A DNA stretch of 64,000 bases from an uncultured Vibrio sp. (GTDB lineage Bacteria > Pseudomonadota > Gammaproteobacteria > Enterobacterales > Vibrionaceae). The first letter of the stretch is position 1; each line of letters begins with the position of its first letter. Below, one piece after another: positions 8,338-15,977 of the stretch. The notes beneath the pieces are model-generated. The model was given only the letters and a program-made list of their open reading frames with translations. It was not told where the DNA came from and made no database searches. Made by a program: the position numbers and the translations under genes. The stretch is from the NCBI RefSeq assembly GCF_947488985.1, contig NZ_CANLBV010000007.1:1-64000 (forward strand). Reading direction: 5' to 3'.

Positions 8338-8496
8338 GATCTAATAGGGGTATCGAAATATGGATACTCCGATATGTGTTCTTTACCAGCTAGACTGGAC
8401 ACTTAACCAAACGACTTTCTGATACTAAAAGTTATCCGTATTCTTCTAATTTAAGTGATTACTCTACGAAGATTCTGTCCAAAAATGAGCCAGAAC

Positions 8497-8525
8497 ACAA
8501 AAAAAGAGGTTGTCTAACCTCTTTG
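8497..8525 (-). terminator. Intrinsic terminator of the recombinase transcript
   Basis: On the minus strand AAAGAGGTT-AGAC-AACCTCTTT is followed by a run of T. It lies about 60 bp after the small ORF downstream of the short recombinase. Confidence 0.85.
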
Positions 8526-8584
8526 AAGGGCACGCATAGGCCCACTGGCCTACGCTACAATATCGATATTCCGTTGTTGGACTT

Positions 8585-8683
8585 TTACAATATTCCAATC
8601 TTGGGTCTCTTCTTCAACTCAAGGTGCGTAGTGCTCGCTGAGTGACACGGCTTTGGAAACTGTTCAATGGTTTTCACTTTCAT
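8585..8683 (-). CDS. Small ORF (32 aa) coupled to the recombinase
   Basis: Starts at the ATG that overlaps the recombinase stop as ATGA (8683-8680), with GGGAG about 9 nt upstream. The product opens MKVKTIEQFPKPCHSASTTH and is basic at the end (KKRPKIGIL). No known family. The coupling, ribosome site and downstream terminator argue that it is translated; a role as a recombination helper is only a guess. Confidence 0.5.
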   Translation of the reverse strand: MKVKTIEQFPKPCHSASTTHLELKKRPKIGIL

Positions 8684-9240
8684 AATACTAACTCCCTAAA
8701 GTCATTGTCGATGTCATCTTGGGTTACGCCGATATATCGCAGGGTGATACCCTCAGAGCTATGACGAAGCATACGCATCACTCGGGCGATATCTTTGGTG
8801 CTCTGGTAAAGGTGGTAACCCCGTGTTTTACGCATTGAGTGCGTACCGAGCGGCAGTTTCACTTCTTCACCTACAGATGCAAAAGCTTTGCTTACTGAGC
8901 GTCGGCTAAGTGGTGAGGCTGGTTTATTGATGGCTTGTTGATTCCGGTACGACTGGAACAAGTAGATATGGTGAGGGTTCTCCTCTTTGATGCGATGGAT
9001 GATCTCCTGGCTTTTGGGGTTTAAGATGATCTGCGCTGTCTTTCCTGTTTTTTGCTCTCGAATAGTCAGTTTGTCTTCATCGATGTCGCTGAACTTAATT
9101 GACAGTAAATCAGAGATACGCAGAGCTAGATTCAAACCTACATTCCAGATGTCGGCCATTTGCTTACTATGCCGTATTTCTAAGAGGTGGCTGATAAGTT
9201 TAATTGTTTCGCGACTTTTCACTGCTTGTACTTCTGCCAT
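8680..9240 (-). CDS. Short tyrosine recombinase (186 aa)
   Basis: Site-specific recombinase catalytic domain. The active-site set is visible: Arg41 (ALRISDLL), Lys near 64 (EQKTGKT), His134 and Arg137 (THSMRK), His160 (LRHSS) and nucleophile Tyr169 (LRYIG). The protein is about the size of FimB/FimE and lacks the N-terminal arm-binding domain of phage integrases, so it may invert or resolve DNA rather than integrate the island. AAGGA lies before the ATG. It is the last large gene of a minus-strand set running from 11.0 kb, separated from its upstream neighbour by 126 bp of repeated motifs. Confidence 0.88.
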   Translation of the reverse strand: MAEVQAVKSRETIKLISHLLEIRHSKQMADIWNVGLNLALRISDLLSIKFSDIDEDKLTIREQKTGKTAQIILNPKSQEIIHRIKEENPHHIYLFQSYRNQQAINKPASPLSRRSVSKAFASVGEEVKLPLGTHSMRKTRGYHLYQSTKDIARVMRMLRHSSEGITLRYIGVTQDDIDNDFRELVL

Positions 9241-9271
9241 AGGCTGGTTCCTTTTTTCGATTGAAATGCAG

Positions 9272-9357
9272 TTTTTGGGAACTTCAGCAGACTAGAAAAT
9301 CATACTCCCTTGCAGCGCAAGGGCTAGCAAGTTCCCAAAATGCTAAAATGGGAACTT
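9272..9357. promoter_or_regulatory. GGGAACTT repeats before the recombinase: likely operator/promoter
   Basis: TGGGAACTT occurs at 9276-9284 and 9349-9357 and in inverted form (AAGTTCCCA) at 9329-9337. The last two form a perfect 9-bp inverted repeat with an 11-base spacer. Between them lies a compact hairpin, CCCTTGC-AGC-GCAAGGG (9307-9323). The block sits directly upstream of the recombinase gene, so a repressor site or a folded control region is likely. The regulator is not known. Confidence 0.5.
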
Positions 9358-9366
9358 GGATGCTTT

Positions 9367-9816
9367 TCAGCTTTTGCTGACTTTGATTTGGTCAAACACA
9401 CCGTCAGATAAATACTCCAAGAAGTTACCTTCCCACGTTCGATAGAAGGACTTCACTTCTCGATGTGCTAAAGCGCAAGGTGCTAAAAACATCTGTCTGA
9501 ATATGTTGCTCTCAATATTGAAATCAAGCTCGATGGTTAGCTCGGGATACACCCCCCCAGAATAGGCAAAGTCGGTGATGTAACAGAAGTGCCACTGTTG
9601 CGCTTCGTCGCGTTGAACTCTGATCTCGATTGGGTGATAACCGCCGCTTTCAGCACCGTAATTGGAGTCACGAAAGTTAATAGTTAAAGAGTTGGATGAG
9701 AGTGGGGATGGATGTGCTTGCTGAATGTGTTTATTGATAGCGTTGCATAAGCGATTGGAGACAGGTAAACAACAAGGCTGGAATTGAATCATTTGGCTCT
9801 GGATTTTATTTGGCAT
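9367..9816 (-). CDS. DUF2787 family protein, copy 1
   Basis: A 149-residue protein with the marks of the DUF2787 family common in Vibrio mobile DNA: INFRDSNY, a GGYHPIEIR segment, then a WHFCYITDFAYSGG strand and a LDFN motif. Its function is unknown in the family. The start at 9816 has a near-perfect AAGGAGG site 6 nt upstream; the open frame continues upstream to 9909 without support. It is a diverged duplicate of the next gene upstream on this strand (9833-10291), with 16 bp between them, probably in one operon with the RadC-like gene. Confidence 0.8.
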   Translation of the reverse strand: MPNKIQSQMIQFQPCCLPVSNRLCNAINKHIQQAHPSPLSSNSLTINFRDSNYGAESGGYHPIEIRVQRDEAQQWHFCYITDFAYSGGVYPELTIELDFNIESNIFRQMFLAPCALAHREVKSFYRTWEGNFLEYLSDGVFDQIKVSKS

Positions 9817-9832
9817 TGTAAACCTCCTTGGG

Positions 9833-10291
9833 TTAACTAGATTGAATGGATGGGTGAGTGGGCGTGCTGATATCAACAAGCGTCGCTTGGATATCGTCAA
9901 ACGAGCCATTTCGGACTTGTGCTAAGAAAGCACGCTCATAGCTCTTATATAACTCGGTCACTTGAGGCTGGTGGATCTCACAGTGTTGAATATCCGGTTG
10001 ATAAAACCATCCACGAAGGAAGTTGAAGTAGAGCTCAACGTCTACTTTTGAGGCGTGCTCATCTGGATAAGCAAAGCTGGTGACAAAGACGATATGCCAA
10101 GGGTGGTCATGTAATTGGTCGCTAGTGCGATACAGCTGAATCTCAACAGGGTGAAATCCACAACGGTCTCGGTAATAGCTTGATACACGAAAATTAAGGG
10201 CGATTCGGTTTGCAAAACTTGGGATGTCTAATTGCTTAGTCAGAGCATTGAGATACCTCACTAAGAGCGGATGCGGCTTAGTTTGACTCAT
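9833..10291 (-). CDS. DUF2787 family protein, copy 2
   Basis: A 152-residue paralogue of the neighbouring DUF2787 protein: LNFRVSSYYRDRCGFHPVEIQL followed by WHIVFVTSFAYP and an ELYFNF segment align with the same positions. Function unknown. Its ATG overlaps the stop of the RadC-like gene as ATGA, so the two are translationally coupled. The tandem pair suggests duplication and divergence, perhaps to form a heteromer. Confidence 0.8.
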   Translation of the reverse strand: MSQTKPHPLLVRYLNALTKQLDIPSFANRIALNFRVSSYYRDRCGFHPVEIQLYRTSDQLHDHPWHIVFVTSFAYPDEHASKVDVELYFNFLRGWFYQPDIQHCEIHQPQVTELYKSYERAFLAQVRNGSFDDIQATLVDISTPTHPSIQSS

Positions 10292-10764
10292 AGCCAGCCT
10301 CGCTCAGCGAAAGATACGCACTGCTCACCGACTACGATATGGTCTAACACTCTAACGTCAATCAGAGCGAGTGCATCACATAAGCGAGTGGTTATTCTTC
10401 TATCAGACTGGGAAGGCTCGGGTGCTCCTGATGGGTGATTGTGACCAAAGATCACAGCAGCGGCATTAGCATCTAAAGCTAGCTTTACGACTTCTCTAGG
10501 GTAGACGCTTGCAGCATCAATGGTGCCAGTAAACAGCTCTTCAAAGCGTATTAGTCGATTTTGATTATCCAGTAGCATCACAGCAAAGACTTCTTTGTCG
10601 TAATGAGCAAGTTTCATTTGCAGGAATTGCTTACTGGCTTCAGGATTAGCGAAGGTGCCTTGCCGAGCATATTTAGCAGCTAGCATAGATGCGGCTGTTT
10701 CTAAAATTTCACGTAGTTCGGTTGGCTGACTATGACGATAGCTTGGTGGGATTCTTGAGTGCAT
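10288..10764 (-). CDS. RadC-like JAB/MPN domain protein
   Basis: Zinc-dependent JAMM-type domain: GHNHPSG followed by SQSD gives the His-x-His...Ser...Asp metal site, here at about residues 107-121 of 158. Chromosomal RadC has an additional N-terminal HhH part; this short form without it is the type found in integrative elements, often beside DUF2787 genes. Despite its name, a DNA repair role is not established; an anti-defence or DNA-processing role is often proposed. The start has AAGGAG upstream, and the stop overlaps the next gene by ATGA. Confidence 0.88.
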   Translation of the reverse strand: MHSRIPPSYRHSQPTELREILETAASMLAAKYARQGTFANPEASKQFLQMKLAHYDKEVFAVMLLDNQNRLIRFEELFTGTIDAASVYPREVVKLALDANAAAVIFGHNHPSGAPEPSQSDRRITTRLCDALALIDVRVLDHIVVGEQCVSFAERGWL

Positions 10765-10828
10765 GAGTTCTCCTTTCTTTGGGTCATTGCACTCGGGTAA
10801 TGTGTATCTGAAAAATTATGGGTTGATA

Positions 10829-10873
10829 TAAAAAAGCAGCCCGCTTTGTATAATACAAGGCAAGGCTGCTTGG
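10829..10873 (-). terminator. Intrinsic terminator after the two small ORFs
   Basis: On the minus strand AAGCAGCC...GGCTGCTT with an inner CTTGTATTATACAAAG stem is followed by six T. It lies directly after the 31-residue ORF and separates it from the RadC-like operon. Confidence 0.85.
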
Positions 10874-10875
10874 TT

Positions 10876-10971
10876 TTACTTACCGTCCTGCTTTTGAGCC
10901 CAGTTGTAGCCAGCAATTACCCCGAGAACAAATAGTTCAACAAGGCTCTTAGTCGCGACGATATGGATCAT
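10876..10971 (-). CDS. Small hydrophobic protein, 31 aa
   Basis: Reads MIHIVATKSLVELFVLGVIA then GYNWAQKQDGK. It has one hydrophobic stretch and a charged tail, like a small single-pass membrane peptide. AAGGAGG lies 5 nt before its ATG, inside the end of the preceding small ORF, with which it overlaps by 23 bp in another frame. The terminator follows at once. The ribosome site, overlap and terminator together make translation likely; no family is recognised. Confidence 0.6.
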   Translation of the reverse strand: MIHIVATKSLVELFVLGVIAGYNWAQKQDGK

Positions 10972-11041
10972 ACCAGTCCTCCTTACTCATGTAGTAGAAA
11001 CCTGCACCGACGACAAAGCCAGCGAGAAATGCGAAAGGCAT
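10949..11041 (-). CDS. Small glycine-rich membrane protein, 30 aa
   Basis: Reads MPFAFLAGFVVGAGFYYMSK then EDWYDPYRRD. The first half is one hydrophobic helix with small residues, the second half is charged, as in small inner-membrane peptides. A full AAGGAGG site sits 5 nt before the ATG. It is coupled to the next small ORF. Function unknown; it could be a toxin-like or regulatory micro-protein of the island. Confidence 0.6.
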   Translation of the reverse strand: MPFAFLAGFVVGAGFYYMSKEDWYDPYRRD

Positions 11042-11285
11042 GGAGACCTCCTTAGTGATTAGAATAGTGGCAGAAATAATCTGGCGTGAAACAGTAGTCC
11101 AGGGTGGCGACTACAGGCAGGTAATATGTGCCTGAAGAAAAGTGGAGTGGTGATTTACGTAGAGTCTTGCTTTTTGAGAGTGAGCAGCTTCAATCTTTCC
11201 ACTCTATAGAGTATTGTATGCTTCCTTTTTCTCTAGCTGAATGATTACGTGTTTCGAAAAATCATTCTCACAACTAAGGAACATC

Positions 11286-11624
11286 ATGAAAAATCTGCCC
11301 TTTCTGTTGGCTGCTTTTGCCTTAAGTGCTTGCACATCAATATCCGATGAACGTATTGAGCAAGTTGATGTACTGTATCCTAATACTGCTACGTTGTTTG
11401 ATTTATCACCTTCAGGTGAACAGTTGGTCGCTGGAATGGCAATGACACAAAAAATGACTGATATTCACCGCTCTGGTGATAAAGCTTTAGTGTGTATTGA
11501 AAATCGTTGTGCATATTCGGTTGCTTTACCGAATGAAAAGTTCGAGTCATTACTTTCTGAGGGGCGGGTATTGCCTATGTCACAAGCGATTATTGAGCTT
11601 GATGGTGTTGAGTTACTCCATTAG
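11286..11624 (+). CDS. Small lipoprotein, unknown
   Basis: The 112-residue product begins with a lipoprotein signal peptide (MKNLPFLLAAFALSAC, lipobox LSAC), so it should be lipid-anchored in the cell envelope. The mature part has two Cys residues close together (VCIENRCAY) that may form a disulfide. AAGGA precedes the ATG at 11286; the frame is open from 11241 but without a ribosome site. I do not recognise the family. Confidence 0.75.
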   Translation: MKNLPFLLAAFALSACTSISDERIEQVDVLYPNTATLFDLSPSGEQLVAGMAMTQKMTDIHRSGDKALVCIENRCAYSVALPNEKFESLLSEGRVLPMSQAIIELDGVELLH

Positions 11625-11666
11625 TAACAGTAATCGAAGCTGATACCCAACTAAAAATTGTCCCCC

Positions 11667-11715
11667 CTTTAGAAGAGTGCTGAAGCGAATCTGATACATG
11701 AGCACTCTTCTAAAG
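11667..11715. terminator. Long hairpin between convergent genes
   Basis: Perfect 15-bp arms, CTTTAGAAGAGTGCT and AGCACTCTTCTAAAG, with a 19-base loop. It lies between the lipoprotein gene and the convergent gene at 11842, so it can serve both directions, although no T-run follows. Confidence 0.6.
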
Positions 11716-11841
11716 CAAACATAGAACAAAGAGCTGACCATGTTGACTGGTCAACGGTAATAATCAACAACCCTTGAAATGGGATACCTTTCACACCACC
11801 AGGCAATTGATAAAGAGCAGAGTAAAAATAGGGTATTTCTG

Positions 11842-12495
11842 CTATTGACTAAACGCTTTGTTCGTTACCTTAATGAGTTTAGTCACTTGGCTGGTCGATG
11901 ACTCGATTAGAGCCTCCTTTTCGTCATGAGTGAAGTAGCTAAGCGATATTCTGGAGGTTACATCAAATGGCTCCTCAGTTTGTAGGGCAACAACTTTGAC
12001 TCCGTCCCCGATAAAATAATTATCTAGCTGTTTGATATCTCGACGTTTAATGTTGATGTTAAACAGTCCCAGATAGGCGAGTGCTTCGTCACCCTGAGTG
12101 GAGACAAAGAAAGGCACAACAAATAGAATGTCATCGAGCCTTGTTTGAGAACCCCCCTTTCTTGTAATACTCTCTTCATCCTTTAGGGGGGCATGGTTTA
12201 ACGTCACTATCTTCAAATAATCAAGGTGTACACTTCCTCGTTCAGAGCCGTCCTGATAATCGCCGCTGACAAAGCGCCTGTCTCCACAGACCCCGATGTC
12301 GGTGAGTCTCACTTCAATCTGAGATATTGGCAGCTTGATCGACCAGTTGTTATCGGTTTTGATGCCAAAGAGAGTTAGCATTACCTTATCGCTATCCTCT
12401 TCGGTTACATAGAGATCGTTATTGATAAAATTAAAGTGATGCATACCCACCAGCACTATTAGACCCAATATCAACAACAAGAATTTACGCACCAT
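11842..12495 (-). CDS. Hypothetical protein with N-terminal membrane anchor
   Basis: 217 residues. Residues 4-18 (KFLLLILGLIVLVGM) form one hydrophobic helix, either an uncleaved anchor or a signal peptide; the rest is soluble with alternating strands and should lie outside the cytoplasm. AAGGAAGT precedes the ATG. No family recognised. The downstream neighbour of its promoter region is a larger lipoprotein gene on the same strand, so both may act in the envelope. Confidence 0.6.
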   Translation of the reverse strand: MVRKFLLLILGLIVLVGMHHFNFINNDLYVTEEDSDKVMLTLFGIKTDNNWSIKLPISQIEVRLTDIGVCGDRRFVSGDYQDGSERGSVHLDYLKIVTLNHAPLKDEESITRKGGSQTRLDDILFVVPFFVSTQGDEALAYLGLFNINIKRRDIKQLDNYFIGDGVKVVALQTEEPFDVTSRISLSYFTHDEKEALIESSTSQVTKLIKVTNKAFSQ

Positions 12496-12590
12496 ACTTC
12501 CTTTTACCTCAATACCTCAAATACAAAGCGAGATTGCTTAAACTAGTAGCAGTACGATACGCTGAGTGAGACTCCTGTTCAATGATATGA

Positions 12591-12612
12591 GAAGAGAGCA
12601 CATGCTCTCTTC
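12591..12612. terminator. Perfect short palindrome after the lipoprotein gene
   Basis: GAAGAGAGCACATGCTCTCTTC is a near-perfect palindrome 50-70 bp after the stop of the 490-residue lipoprotein. There is no T-run, so its terminator role is tentative. Confidence 0.4.
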
Positions 12613-12663
12613 CATTATGCTGACTTAGCGTCCACTATGGAACGCTATAGTAGGAGTTGAGCT

Positions 12664-14136
12664 CTATTTGGTACAGTCGTAGAATCCACCATTCCCATTG
12701 GTACATTCATACCAGAATGTGCCATCGGCAAATTCATGATAGAAGAAATAATCCGAGTAGCCTCCATTGGGCATTGTCTTATAAAAGTTCAGGCGGTGCT
12801 CAATAGTAAAGCTGCCATCTTCATGGTTAGTTCGCTCATCCCATTGCCATTTATCAGATCCCACACTGTTTTGATTCCCCCACTCTAAAGGCAATTGAGA
12901 CATGTCTGCGATAAATGCATCACGGTCTAAGCCTGTAAGGTTGTCATGAAAGTTGGTCCAGTGAGCATACTCGGAAGGAGCCTCTTTCTCCCACAAGTAC
13001 CAAGTCCTCAGTTGATTGATCCCCAAATCACGAATCCCAGTTTCTAGTAAGGTAGAGTTGAAAAAGTTCATGTCGCTGTAACCAAACTCTTCACACTCTT
13101 TTAAGGTTGTGCCATTCCTAGCTTTTTGGTTTTCAATAAAGTAGAAGTGAGGGGTGTCTTCGGTAAAGATGGTTTCTCCAATAGTACAAGTTGACGAAAA
13201 ATCGTTGTGTTGAGTGAAGTATCGACGAAGTCCCACCGTTCCAAAGTCATCGAGCTCATTAATATCGTACTGTCTTAGGTACCACTTAACCATGGTCTCC
13301 CAGTCATCGTCTAAAATATCGACGCGCTCACGATAGTTCAATCCATCATCGATAACGGCTGACTTGTACCATAAAAGCTCGCTGGCTTGGTTGAGATTCC
13401 TAGGATCGTTAATGTAGTACGCAACACTAACATCGGCATCTGGGTGACTTTGCTCTAGCTGTAAGGTTTCATCGAAAGACTTACGAATTGCAATCATGAG
13501 ATCTTGAGCAAGTTCGTAAACTTCAGAGTGACCAGAAGCGATATAGTCACTCCACAGCTCTTCTTCACTCATGTTGAAGTTGTGTACAAGATCATCAGTG
13601 ACAGTGCGTATAGCGCTACTGATGCTTGATTTCATTGACTCATCATTTTTTACCAGCTCACAGCTGTAAGCTTCCTCTTTTTGTATTTCGATGCTACGAG
13701 CGGCGCTATCCCAAAGAACGGTACTGAATGGGGTGATATTGAGTGACTCTCCATGCTTATCGCTGTCATATACGAACGTGGGCGGAAAACGCAGCGTATA
13801 TGGCTCTTTTACAATACCGAGATCTTCATCGACAGCCCCAACAGGGACATCAACAATGAGTGGAACATAATCTAAACAGCTTTGCTGCTCAGTAGTCAGG
13901 TTGCTTATATCAATGTCGAAAACCCCACCCTCGGTAGTAATCGAGTAAGGCATAGTTGGGTCGAATGTTTTATCACCATTAAAATCGTAGAACACGGTAG
14001 CGCCGACGATATACCCATCAATAGCGCGCCCCGATATATTGGTGCGCGGTTTATCAGGAGTTGTGTCGCTATCACTACTTCCACAGCCAGTGATAAGAGC
14101 ACTTACAACAAGTGCAGAAACGAGAGTTTTTCTCAT
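12664..14136 (-). CDS. Large lipoprotein, unknown function
   Basis: 490 residues from the ATG at 14136, which has AAGGAT upstream; the frame extends to 14187 without support. The signal peptide ends in the lipobox LITGC. After a Ser/Asp/Thr-rich linker comes a segment GRAIDGYIVGATVFYDFNGD that resembles the beta-sandwich openings of surface proteins, with an EF-hand-like DFNGDKTFDP. The rest is acidic and rich in aromatic residues with several Cys near the C-terminus (CTNGNGGFYDC). Likely exposed at the outer membrane. Similar large lipoproteins are frequent in Vibrio islands; no activity can be assigned. Confidence 0.7.
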   Translation of the reverse strand: MRKTLVSALVVSALITGCGSSDSDTTPDKPRTNISGRAIDGYIVGATVFYDFNGDKTFDPTMPYSITTEGGVFDIDISNLTTEQQSCLDYVPLIVDVPVGAVDEDLGIVKEPYTLRFPPTFVYDSDKHGESLNITPFSTVLWDSAARSIEIQKEEAYSCELVKNDESMKSSISSAIRTVTDDLVHNFNMSEEELWSDYIASGHSEVYELAQDLMIAIRKSFDETLQLEQSHPDADVSVAYYINDPRNLNQASELLWYKSAVIDDGLNYRERVDILDDDWETMVKWYLRQYDINELDDFGTVGLRRYFTQHNDFSSTCTIGETIFTEDTPHFYFIENQKARNGTTLKECEEFGYSDMNFFNSTLLETGIRDLGINQLRTWYLWEKEAPSEYAHWTNFHDNLTGLDRDAFIADMSQLPLEWGNQNSVGSDKWQWDERTNHEDGSFTIEHRLNFYKTMPNGGYSDYFFYHEFADGTFWYECTNGNGGFYDCTK

Positions 14137-14348
14137 AGAAAGATCCTTTTTATTAAGGGAATACCGAATAACAGAGACACGGAACAATCATCGATGTATC
14201 AATGACTAATCGTCGTGGTTCGATGGTTCTAGTGTGTGTTTGTCCGTGAATTTACGAGTCAGGTTTAAAAGAATAAATTTAATGTAATGCCTGTACAGTT
14301 AGTGAGGGTATCAGTTGGTTAGGCATCTGGTGTCGCAGCTAGAGGTGA

Positions 14349-15338
14349 TTAGCTTAGAGTGCTTGATGGTCGAGATTGAGGTTGAGAGCTGTCTATCGAT
14401 GGCAATGTTACTTTCTTGACACTAGTGATATGCTTTTTGTGTGCCTCTAGCCAGGCCATAAATGGCAATGTATTTGAAACCGTCGCAGTCACATGTAAGA
14501 GCGAACATTGATCTAAGATGCATTGATCTTCAGAAAGCGGAGCATGGTAGAGGTGCTCTCCCGCTTGTTTGGTAATGGTGAACTCTATCGTGTAACTGTC
14601 GTAATAATTGCGAGTGTATGCCGTGAGTTCATCATGCAAATCAAAATCACGAGGGTAGTCGAATATGAACGTTGACAGTGTTGCTTTGTGTACTTGGCCA
14701 ATATCAATAAAAGTCGTGTTTTTTGCTCCTTGTTTATAACACACCAACATCAATGTATTACTTTGCTGTACAAGGCCCAAAGGCATGACATTTTTTCGAT
14801 GTGGGCTCTCTTTCGTACCACATTGCAGGCTTAACCAGCGATTGTGGTAGAGTCCTTGGCCTATGACAGCATAGATATCAGCACTGATATTCTTGCTTAA
14901 CTTAGCAGTGTTCTGAAAAGCCACTTTTTTGAGCCATTGAGACTCTTTTGAATCTTGAGCTAGCGATCTGAGGCGATAGTTTGCGTCTTCGAACAAAGTA
15001 TGAAGAGTGTTTGATACGTTTGGAGGGATTAAGTAATGAATATGAGACTCAGCCAAGCATAGCAGTAATGCTTCGTGAATGGTGAACCCAATTAGCGCTT
15101 TATGCTGTTTTCGCTGGTAGCCATAGGGCTTGTCACGATCATCGCGTTCAATATCAAAGTATTCGAGCAACACATCAAGGTTGCGTTGAATAGTTCGAAT
15201 ATCACGATGAATACCGACTTCTTCTAAGTGTGCTTTAAGTTTGGAGGCGGTGACTTTGTGCCCATAAGGAATGCGCTTATAGAGCTCTAGAGCGAGAACC
15301 ATATGCTGGCGAGTGCTCACATGAGTCGTTTTACTCAT
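14349..15338 (-). CDS. WYL-type transcriptional regulator
   Basis: N-terminal winged-helix DNA-binding domain (about residues 8-70, with RDIRTIQRNLDVL as recognition region) followed by a WYL-like ligand domain to about residue 230 and a C-terminal extension domain. Such proteins (CapW, BrxR) repress defence genes and respond to nucleic acid ligands released in infection. It is transcribed away from the AlpA gene and the restriction operon. AGGTGA precedes the ATG. The gene is flanked by the perfect 14-bp direct repeat GGCATCTGGTGTCG (14322-14335 and 15501-15514). That it controls the downstream defence operon is inference. Confidence 0.8.
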   Translation of the reverse strand: MSKTTHVSTRQHMVLALELYKRIPYGHKVTASKLKAHLEEVGIHRDIRTIQRNLDVLLEYFDIERDDRDKPYGYQRKQHKALIGFTIHEALLLCLAESHIHYLIPPNVSNTLHTLFEDANYRLRSLAQDSKESQWLKKVAFQNTAKLSKNISADIYAVIGQGLYHNRWLSLQCGTKESPHRKNVMPLGLVQQSNTLMLVCYKQGAKNTTFIDIGQVHKATLSTFIFDYPRDFDLHDELTAYTRNYYDSYTIEFTITKQAGEHLYHAPLSEDQCILDQCSLLHVTATVSNTLPFMAWLEAHKKHITSVKKVTLPSIDSSQPQSRPSSTLS

Positions 15339-15706
15339 ATGCTCACCTAGGTTGAAGTTAGTCTAAATACGAGGGGATGCATGTAGCTGAGCGCCTGCTA
15401 TAAATAGGCAAGATGATTGGTTTGGGTTGGTAATATCGCTCTTAGGTACATGCGGCTCTCCGAAAGTTTACTTAGGCGAGCCGATTGTATTGTTAGGTGT
15501 GGCATCTGGTGTCGGATCAAACGCCAAAATTGAACTTTGTTCTTATGCTCTATGTTGAGGGGGGGTATCAGCATGGTTTTCTCCTATGTTTGAAAATGCA
15601 TAGGAGTGATATGTATTTGAAAAATTGTTGAGTAGTTGCTCCTGCCAGTACGTAAATTTGCGCATTTTTTCTTCATCTCATGAGTGAAACTACACAGGAC
15701 AGAATC
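15339..15706. promoter_or_regulatory. Divergent control region between the WYL and AlpA genes
   Basis: 368 bp without a gene. It contains one copy of the 14-bp repeat GGCATCTGGTGTCG (15501-15514) and a TGTATTTGAAAAATT stretch (15612-15626) that also occurs, with one mismatch, before the RadC-like operon (10803-10817). Both are candidate regulator sites. I could not assign -35/-10 boxes with confidence. Confidence 0.45.
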
Positions 15707-15898
15707 ATGAGATTAATCAAACTAAAAGAAGTCATCGCAGTAACAGGTCTATCACGTTCATCCATCTATAAGTACATGGATGAAAGGCAGTTTCCACAGT
15801 CTGTTTCGTTAGGTGAACGTTCGGTTGCTTGGGTTGAAGATGAGGTCCAAGATTGGATCTTGGAAAGAGTAGCTGAGCGAGATCAGCAAGCAGGATAA
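15707..15898 (+). CDS. AlpA-family regulator
   Basis: A 63-residue MerR-like HTH protein with the standard AlpA opening MRLIKLKEVIAVTGLSRSSI and a YKYMDERQFPQSVSLGERSVAWVE core. AlpA of CP4-57 activates the excision genes of that ssrA-site island, so a role in island control is likely. I chose the ATG at 15707 (AGGA 7 nt upstream, typical protein start); another in-frame ATG exists at 15680. A strong hairpin follows. Confidence 0.88.
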   Translation: MRLIKLKEVIAVTGLSRSSIYKYMDERQFPQSVSLGERSVAWVEDEVQDWILERVAERDQQAG

Positions 15899-15910
15899 TC
15901 ATGCAAATTA

Positions 15911-15941
15911 GCATAGAGGGAGCGACTAGCTCCCTCTATGC
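15911..15941 (+). terminator. Hairpin after alpA
   Basis: Perfect 13-bp arms, GCATAGAGGGAGC and GCTCCCTCTATGC, around GACTA, 12 bp after the alpA stop. It can also end transcription coming from the small ORF on the other strand. Confidence 0.7.
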
Positions 15942-15977
15942 TGTCTTAGGGCTTTCGGTGATAAGTTTTAGCTATAT

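Noticed and set aside
8470..8490. Second ssrA attachment copy (GTCCAAAAAT)
   Set aside because: Only ten bases match the tmRNA gene (28312 region), at a place not matching the tRNA-like 3' end; chance is likely.
9276..9305. Sigma-E promoter (GGAACTT...TCATA)
   Set aside because: The -35 match is good and the spacing possible, but it would fire into a region with no plus-strand gene, and the motif is repeated in both orientations, which fits an operator better.
10701..10916. 71-residue minus-strand ORF over the RadC start
   Set aside because: It runs through a terminator and overlaps the RadC-like gene in another frame, without a ribosome site.
13882..14205. 107-residue plus-strand ORF in the large lipoprotein gene
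   Set aside because: Antisense shadow; the minus-strand frame has a lipoprotein signal and ribosome site.
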